Shown here in pieces: positions 59,537 through 64,000 of a DNA stretch of 64,000 bases. Location of the stretch: assembly GCA_000717735.1 (NCBI GenBank), contig JOBE01000009.1:124001-188000 (forward strand), read 5' to 3'. The position numbers were made by a program, and so were the translations under genes. The stretch comes from Streptomyces griseoluteus (GTDB taxonomy: Bacteria > Actinomycetota > Actinomycetes > Streptomycetales > Streptomycetaceae). Below the pieces are notes generated by a model. That model saw only the letters and a program-made list of their open reading frames with translations. It had not been told where the DNA came from and did not search any database. Position 1 is the first letter of the stretch, and each line of letters starts with the position of its first letter.

Positions 59537-60925
59537 TCAGTCGTGGGAGTGCAGCGGCTTGCCGGCCAGGGCCAGGTGGGCCTCGCCGAGCGCCTCGTTC
59601 TGCGTCGGGTGGGCGTGGATGAGCTGCGCGACCTCGGCCGGCAGCGCCTCCCAGTTGTAGATCAGCTGCGCTTCGCCGACCTGCTCGCCCATGCGGTCAC
59701 CGACCATGTGGACGCCGACCACGGCACCGTCCTTGACCTGGACGAGCTTGATCTCGCCCGCGGTCTTGAGGATCTTGCTCTTGCCGTTGCCCGCGAGGTT
59801 GTACTTCAGGGCGACGACCTTGTCCGCGCCGTAGATCTCCTTGGCCTTCGCCTCGGTGATGCCGACGGAGGCGACCTCGGGGTGGCAGTACGTCACCCGC
59901 GGCACGCCGTCGTAGTCGATCGGGACGGCCTTCAGGCCGGCCAGGCGCTCCGCGACGAGGATGCCCTCGGCGAAACCGACGTGCGCGAGCTGGAGCGTCG
60001 GGACGAGGTCGCCCACGGCCGAGATCGTCGGCACGTTGGTGCGCATGTACTCGTCGACCAGGACGTAGCCGCGGTCCATCGCGACGCCCTGCTCCTCGTA
60101 ACCGAGACCCGCGGAGACCGGGCCGCGGCCGATGGCGACGAGCAGCACCTCGGCCTCGAAGGTCTTGCCGTCGGCCAGGGTGACCCTGACGCCGCTGTCG
60201 GTGTACTCGGCGGACTGGAAGAACGTGCCGAGGTTGAACTTGATGCCGCGCTTGCGGAACGCGCGCTCAAGAAGCTTCGAGCTGTTCTCGTCCTCGACCG
60301 GGACGAGGTGCTTCATGCCCTCGATCACCGTGACGTCGGTGCCGAAGGACTTCCAGGCGGAGGCGAACTCGACGCCGATGACGCCGCCGCCCAGGATGAT
60401 CGCGGACTCCGGGACCCGGTCCAGGGTCAGCGCGTGGTCCGAGGTGATGATCCGGTTGCCGTCGATCTCCAGGCCCGGGAGCGACTTCGGTACGGAGCCC
60501 GTGGCGAGGAGGACGTGACGGCCCTCGACGCGACGGCCGTCCACGTCGACGGAGGTCGGGGAGGAGAGGCGGCCGGTGCCCTCGATGTAGGTCACCTTGC
60601 GGGAGGCGACGAGACCCTGCAGACCCTTGTACAGGCCCGAGATCACGTCGTCCTTGTACTTGTGCACGCCCTTGATGTCGATGCCCTCGAAAGAGGCCTT
60701 GACACCGAACTGCTCCGCCTCGCGCGCCTGGTCGGCGACCTCGCCGGCGTGGAGCAGGGCCTTCGTCGGGATGCAGCCGTTGTGCAGGCAGGTGCCGCCG
60801 AGCTTGTTCTTCTCGATCAGTGCGACGTCCAGGCCCAGCTGCGCTCCGCGCAGGGCCGCGGCGTAACCGCCGCTACCGCCGCCGAGGATCACTAGGTCGA
60901 AAACGGTGCTGGCGTCGTTCGCCAC
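59537..60925 (-). CDS. lpdA: Dihydrolipoamide dehydrogenase (E3)
   Basis: A 462-residue flavoprotein that reoxidises dihydrolipoyl groups on E2 with NAD+. The FAD loop is LVILGGGSGGYAAALRGAQL; the redox-active disulfide is Cys46-Cys51 in GGTCLHNGCIPTKALL. The NAD loop is AIILGGGVIGVEFASAW near residue 178, and the C-terminal active-site His-Glu pair is in HAHPTQNEALGEA. GTG 60925 has GGAGGA 6 nt upstream and gives the normal start. It lies 62 bp upstream of sucB on the same strand, probably one transcript. Confidence 0.97.
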   Translation of the reverse strand: MANDASTVFDLVILGGGSGGYAAALRGAQLGLDVALIEKNKLGGTCLHNGCIPTKALLHAGEVADQAREAEQFGVKASFEGIDIKGVHKYKDDVISGLYKGLQGLVASRKVTYIEGTGRLSSPTSVDVDGRRVEGRHVLLATGSVPKSLPGLEIDGNRIITSDHALTLDRVPESAIILGGGVIGVEFASAWKSFGTDVTVIEGMKHLVPVEDENSSKLLERAFRKRGIKFNLGTFFQSAEYTDSGVRVTLADGKTFEAEVLLVAIGRGPVSAGLGYEEQGVAMDRGYVLVDEYMRTNVPTISAVGDLVPTLQLAHVGFAEGILVAERLAGLKAVPIDYDGVPRVTYCHPEVASVGITEAKAKEIYGADKVVALKYNLAGNGKSKILKTAGEIKLVQVKDGAVVGVHMVGDRMGEQVGEAQLIYNWEALPAEVAQLIHAHPTQNEALGEAHLALAGKPLHSHD

Positions 60926-61166
60926 GTCACGTCCTCCATGCATGTGCGCTCGTCGCCGGTCGTCGAAGACCAGGCGGCGGCTGGTGTCCGGCCGCTTTAT
61001 TTCGGCCCTGTGGTGGGGGCCCTGTCCTGCCGAGAACCCATCTTCGCACTTGTTGACGGACGGCGGGACGCGGGGCCGTGCTCTGAGACGGCCGATCGTC
61101 CGTACGGCCGGGTCCCGGCGGCGTACGAACCTACGGATTTCGTCGCGAGCGAACGGGCGGCGAACA

Positions 61167-61199
61167 GTACGGCCCCGGGCGCGAAGCCCGGGGCCGTAC
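61167..61199 (-). terminator. pepA terminator
   Basis: A 14-bp perfect stem (GTACGGCCCCGGGC 61167-61180, GCCCGGGGCCGTAC 61186-61199) with a GCGAA loop lies 15 bases past the pepA stop codon. Confidence 0.9.
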
Positions 61200-61213
61200 C
61201 GTCACGCCACTGC

Positions 61214-62722
61214 TCAGAGCTCGCCGGCGGCGGTGCGCTCGGCCAGCTTCACCAGGGTGCGGACCGAGGAGCCGGTGCCGCCCTTGGGGGTGTAGCCGTA
61301 GGGGGCGCCCTCGTGGAAGGCGGGGCCCGCGATGTCCAGGTGGGCCCAGGTGATGCCCTCGCCCACGAACTCCTGGAGGAAGAGACCGGCGACCAGACCG
61401 CCGCCCATCCGCTCACCCATGTTGGCGATGTCGGCGGTGGGGGAGTCCATGCCCTTGCGCAGGTCCGCGGGGAGCGGCATCGGCCAGGACTGCTCGCCGA
61501 CCTCCTCGGCGATCTCGTGGATCGCGGAGCGGTAGTCGTCGTCGTTGGCCATGATGCCGAAGGTGCGGTTGCCCAGCGCCAGGACCATGGCGCCGGTCAG
61601 GGTCGCCACGTCGACGATCGCGTCCGGGTGCTCCTCGGAGGCGCGGGTCAGCGCGTCGGCGAGGACGAGCCGGCCCTCGGCGTCGGTGTTCAGGACCTCG
61701 ACGGTCTTGCCGCTGTACATGCGGAGCACGTCACCCGGGCGGGTGGCGGAGCCGGACGGCATGTTCTCGGCGAGGGCGAGCCAGCCGGTGACGTTGACCT
61801 CGAGGCCGAGGCGGGCCGCGGCGACGACGGCGGAGAACACGGCGGCGGCGCCGCTCATGTCGCACTTCATCGTCTCGTTGTGGCCGGCCGGCTTCAGGGA
61901 GATGCCGCCCGAGTCGTAGGTGATGCCCTTGCCGACGAGGGCGAGGGTCTTCTCCGCCCTCGCGTGGGTGTACGCGATCCGGACCAGGCGCGGCGGGTTC
62001 TCGGAGCCGTTGCCGACGCCCAGGATGCCGCCGTAGCCGCCCTTGGCGAGCGCCTTCTCGTCGAGGATCTGGACCTTGAGGCCGTGCTCCTTGCCGGCGG
62101 CCTGAGCGGCGGCGGCGAAGGCGGCCGGGGTCAGGTCGTTCGGCGGCATGTTGATCAGGTCGCGGGCGCGGTTGATCTCCTCCGCGACGGCCTGGGCGCG
62201 CTCGGCGGCGGCCTTGTGGGCCTTGTCGCGCGGCTTGGCGCCCAGCAGGGCGACCTCGGCGAGGGGCTTCTTCGCGTCCTTGCCGTTCTCCTGGTAGGCC
62301 GTGAAGGCGTACGCGCCGAGCAGGGCGCCCTCCGCGATGGCGGCGGCGTCGTCGGCGGTGGCGATCGGCAGCGCGAACGCGGCCTTCTTCGCACCCGTCA
62401 GGATGCGGGCGGCGGTACCGGCGGCGCGGCGCAGGGTCTCGGCGCCGAAGGACTCGCCGTCCTCGGGGGCGGAGCCCAGGCCGACGGCGAGCACGACGGG
62501 GGCCTTGAGACCGGCGGGGGCGGGCAGCTTGGTCGCCTCACCCTCGGCACCGGAGGCGCCCAGGGTCTCCAGGACGGCGGCGAGCCGGCCTTCGAAGGCC
62601 TTGTCGACGGCCTCGGCGCCCGGGGCGACGACGAGCGCCTTCCCGGACTTCGCGACGCCGACGACGAGGGCGTCGGCGCGCAGCGTCGCCGCGCCGGCAG
62701 TGCTGAGAGTGAGAGCAGTCAC
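61214..62722 (-). CDS. pepA: Leucyl aminopeptidase (M17)
   Basis: A 502-residue cytosolic metallo-aminopeptidase that removes N-terminal residues, in some bacteria also a DNA-binding protein. The metal and active-site motifs are LVGKGITYDSGGISLKPAGH near residue 265 and NTDAEGRLVLADALTRA near residue 345. Length fits the family of about 500. It starts MTALTLSTAGAATLRADALV. It is upstream of the lpdA operon on the same strand with a terminator between them, and divergent from a secreted protein gene. Confidence 0.95.
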   Translation of the reverse strand: MTALTLSTAGAATLRADALVVGVAKSGKALVVAPGAEAVDKAFEGRLAAVLETLGASGAEGEATKLPAPAGLKAPVVLAVGLGSAPEDGESFGAETLRRAAGTAARILTGAKKAAFALPIATADDAAAIAEGALLGAYAFTAYQENGKDAKKPLAEVALLGAKPRDKAHKAAAERAQAVAEEINRARDLINMPPNDLTPAAFAAAAQAAGKEHGLKVQILDEKALAKGGYGGILGVGNGSENPPRLVRIAYTHARAEKTLALVGKGITYDSGGISLKPAGHNETMKCDMSGAAAVFSAVVAAARLGLEVNVTGWLALAENMPSGSATRPGDVLRMYSGKTVEVLNTDAEGRLVLADALTRASEEHPDAIVDVATLTGAMVLALGNRTFGIMANDDDYRSAIHEIAEEVGEQSWPMPLPADLRKGMDSPTADIANMGERMGGGLVAGLFLQEFVGEGITWAHLDIAGPAFHEGAPYGYTPKGGTGSSVRTLVKLAERTAAGEL

Positions 62723-63037
62723 GGTGGTGAAATCTCGCTTCCATTGAGTTCTGTGGCGGTCGAGGGATAGGCCGACCGTGCCCGCCGCATCGTATTTCGG
62801 CCCGGAGAGCGCCGAGAACGAGCCTACGCTCGCTCACCCGCTTCGCTCACGGCGGCGGTGATTCACTCATCCGTGGTGTCTCTTTCATGTTTACCGTTCT
62901 GGCTCGGAGCGCTCCTCCACACTCGCCTCAGTCACGCAAGGACGACCCGCTCGTCTTCGCATCATCTGCAGCATCTCCACAGCTCCCCCGCCCCCGATCC
63001 GGGCGCGGGCGGACCTGCCGAGGGGGGACACCACCCG
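62723..63037. other. pepA - secreted protein divergent region
   Basis: This 315-bp gap should hold both divergent promoters. No clear promoter, hairpin or gene was found. The right side ends with GAGGGGGG (63021-63028), 9 nt before the next start. Confidence 0.7.
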
Positions 63038-64000
63038 ATGGACTCCGGCCGAATCCGTACGCCCAGAACCGCGCCCCGCACCGGCCGCGGCGCCCGCTCC
63101 GCGCCCCGTACCACCGGCGGCGCACCCCGCACCGCCCGTGTCGCGGCCCTCGCCACCGCCGCGCTGCTCGCCACCGTCGTGCCGTCCGCGCAGGCCGTCG
63201 CCGCGACGCCGCCCCGCGTCGACCTCACCGTCCTCGTCGTCGACGACGGCGGCAGCGCGGTCGGGGCGATCACCGCCGAGCTGAAGGGCTCCGGCGTCCC
63301 GTACCGCAGGATCGACCTCAACGACCCGAACCGGCCGGTGCTGAACACGGCCTTCCTCAGTGACACGGTCGACGGGCGGCCCCGCGCCAAGTACCAGGGC
63401 GTCGTCCTGCCGCACGAGACCGCCTTCGGGCCCGACTCCGCCGAGCACACCGCCCTCCAGGCGTACGAGCGGACCTTCGGCATCCCGCAGGTCGACGCCT
63501 ACACCTGGTCGCACCCCGGCGTCGGACTCGACTACACCAACGAGGGCGGCTGGTCCGGCGTCCTCGACGGCACCACCGCGGGAGTCACCCCAGCCGGGAA
63601 GGCGGGCCCCTTCCGGTACCTGTCCGGGGCGCTCACCTTCGAGGACAACGACCCCTCCATCGCCGAGAGTTACGGCTACGCGGGCCGCCCGCGCGCCGGC
63701 TACACCAGCTACCTCGACGTCCCCGTCGCCGGCTCCGACGGCGGCCGGGCCAGCCTCGTCGGCGAGTACGCGGCCGACGGGCGCCGCGAACTCGTCGTCA
63801 CGTTCGCCTACAACCAGCACCAGCGGCAGTTCCGGGCCCTCGCCCGCGGCATCGTCGAATGGCTCACCCAGGGCGTCCACCTCGGACAGAGCCGCAACTA
63901 CCTCTCCGTCCACGTCGACGACGTCTTCGCCCCCGACGCCCGCTGGGACACGGCCCTCGACTGCACCCCCGGCGACTTCGACTGCGCCGGCGACGACGGC
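63038..64000 (+). CDS. Secreted protein, probable Agd3-like polysaccharide deacetylase (partial)
   Basis: The 3' end is cut by the window edge; 321 residues are visible. An Arg-rich start and a hydrophobic stretch (RVAALATAALLATVVPS) with AQA form a signal peptide. The next about 240 residues are beta-rich with LTVLVVDDGGSAVGAITAEL, SHPGVGLDYTNEGGWSGVL and YTSYLDVPV. Near the end is YLSVHVDDVFAPDARWDTA, whose His-Val-Asp-Asp resembles the first motif of NodB/CE18 deacetylases such as fungal Agd3. The assignment is a pattern-based guess. ATG 63038 has a GAGGGGGG site upstream. Confidence 0.75.
   Translation, partial: MDSGRIRTPRTAPRTGRGARSAPRTTGGAPRTARVAALATAALLATVVPSAQAVAATPPRVDLTVLVVDDGGSAVGAITAELKGSGVPYRRIDLNDPNRPVLNTAFLSDTVDGRPRAKYQGVVLPHETAFGPDSAEHTALQAYERTFGIPQVDAYTWSHPGVGLDYTNEGGWSGVLDGTTAGVTPAGKAGPFRYLSGALTFEDNDPSIAESYGYAGRPRAGYTSYLDVPVAGSDGGRASLVGEYAADGRRELVVTFAYNQHQRQFRALARGIVEWLTQGVHLGQSRNYLSVHVDDVFAPDARWDTALDCTPGDFDCAGDDG

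Noticed and set aside
62887..63363. A 158-codon plus-strand frame upstream of the last gene
   Set aside because: It overlaps the signal-peptide coding frame of the gene starting at 63038 and encodes only Arg/Pro-rich sequence.

Overview
The window is a stretch of chromosome from a Streptomyces-type actinomycete. The DNA is very GC-rich with G/C at third codon positions, GTG starts are common, and the order glnA-type synthetase, glnE, mal locus, glnII, glnA, lipA, lipB, aceE, sucB, lpdA, pepA matches what I recall of the S. coelicolor SCO2241 to SCO2179 region (from memory, not searched). I saw no in-frame TTA codon, no tRNA or rRNA gene, no CRISPR array and no transposase, although I scanned by eye.

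Layout. Positions 1-7070 hold the end of a glutamine synthetase-like gene, an acetyltransferase, a VOC protein, a secreted PIG-L deacetylase and glnE. Positions 7106-22736 hold a PAP2-type membrane phosphatase and the maltodextrin locus: malR, divergent malEFG, a GH13 alpha-glucosidase, a second MalR-like LacI regulator, a secreted alpha-amylase with a starch-binding domain, and a large amylase-pullulanase gene broken by two internal deletions near its 5' end. Positions 22782-34231 are accessory metabolism: acetyltransferase, CHMI isomerase, TetR, an iron-sulfur reductase paired with a metal-dependent hydrolase, an 819-residue Gly-rich membrane protein, a phosphatase, an epimerase, a His-rich membrane protein with a PepSY partner, and a lone winged-helix regulator. 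Positions 34584-44502 are nitrogen and lipoate metabolism: glnII, an oxidoreductase overlapping a MocR regulator, an ArsC-like protein, a small protein behind a DNA-damage type promoter, glnA, RDD and DUF4191 membrane proteins, lipA and lipB. Positions 44798-53689 carry regulators and redox enzymes. Positions 53925-62722 are the pyruvate dehydrogenase genes aceE, sucB (E2) and lpdA with a GntR regulator, then pepA. The window ends inside a secreted, probably deacetylase-like protein.

How they work together. glnA and glnII each carry an 11-bp-phased array that fits the GlnR box. GlnE, also here, would adenylylate the GlnA tyrosine found at residue 402. In the mal locus one 21-bp operator architecture occurs before both malE and the amylase gene, so extracellular starch cleavage, maltodextrin import and intracellular hydrolysis are probably co-regulated. 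LipB and LipA supply the lipoyl groups needed by the two lipoyl domains of the E2 protein. Most intergenic gaps end in strong GC-rich hairpins, listed as terminators.

The window is mostly core chromosome. I do not see an undescribed defence or mobile system. The best leads are the RecA-NDp/PafBC-type promoter before an unknown 91-residue protein, the doubled LacI regulators, the broken pullulanase, and a 98-bp inverted repeat that folds better as a minus-strand RNA.
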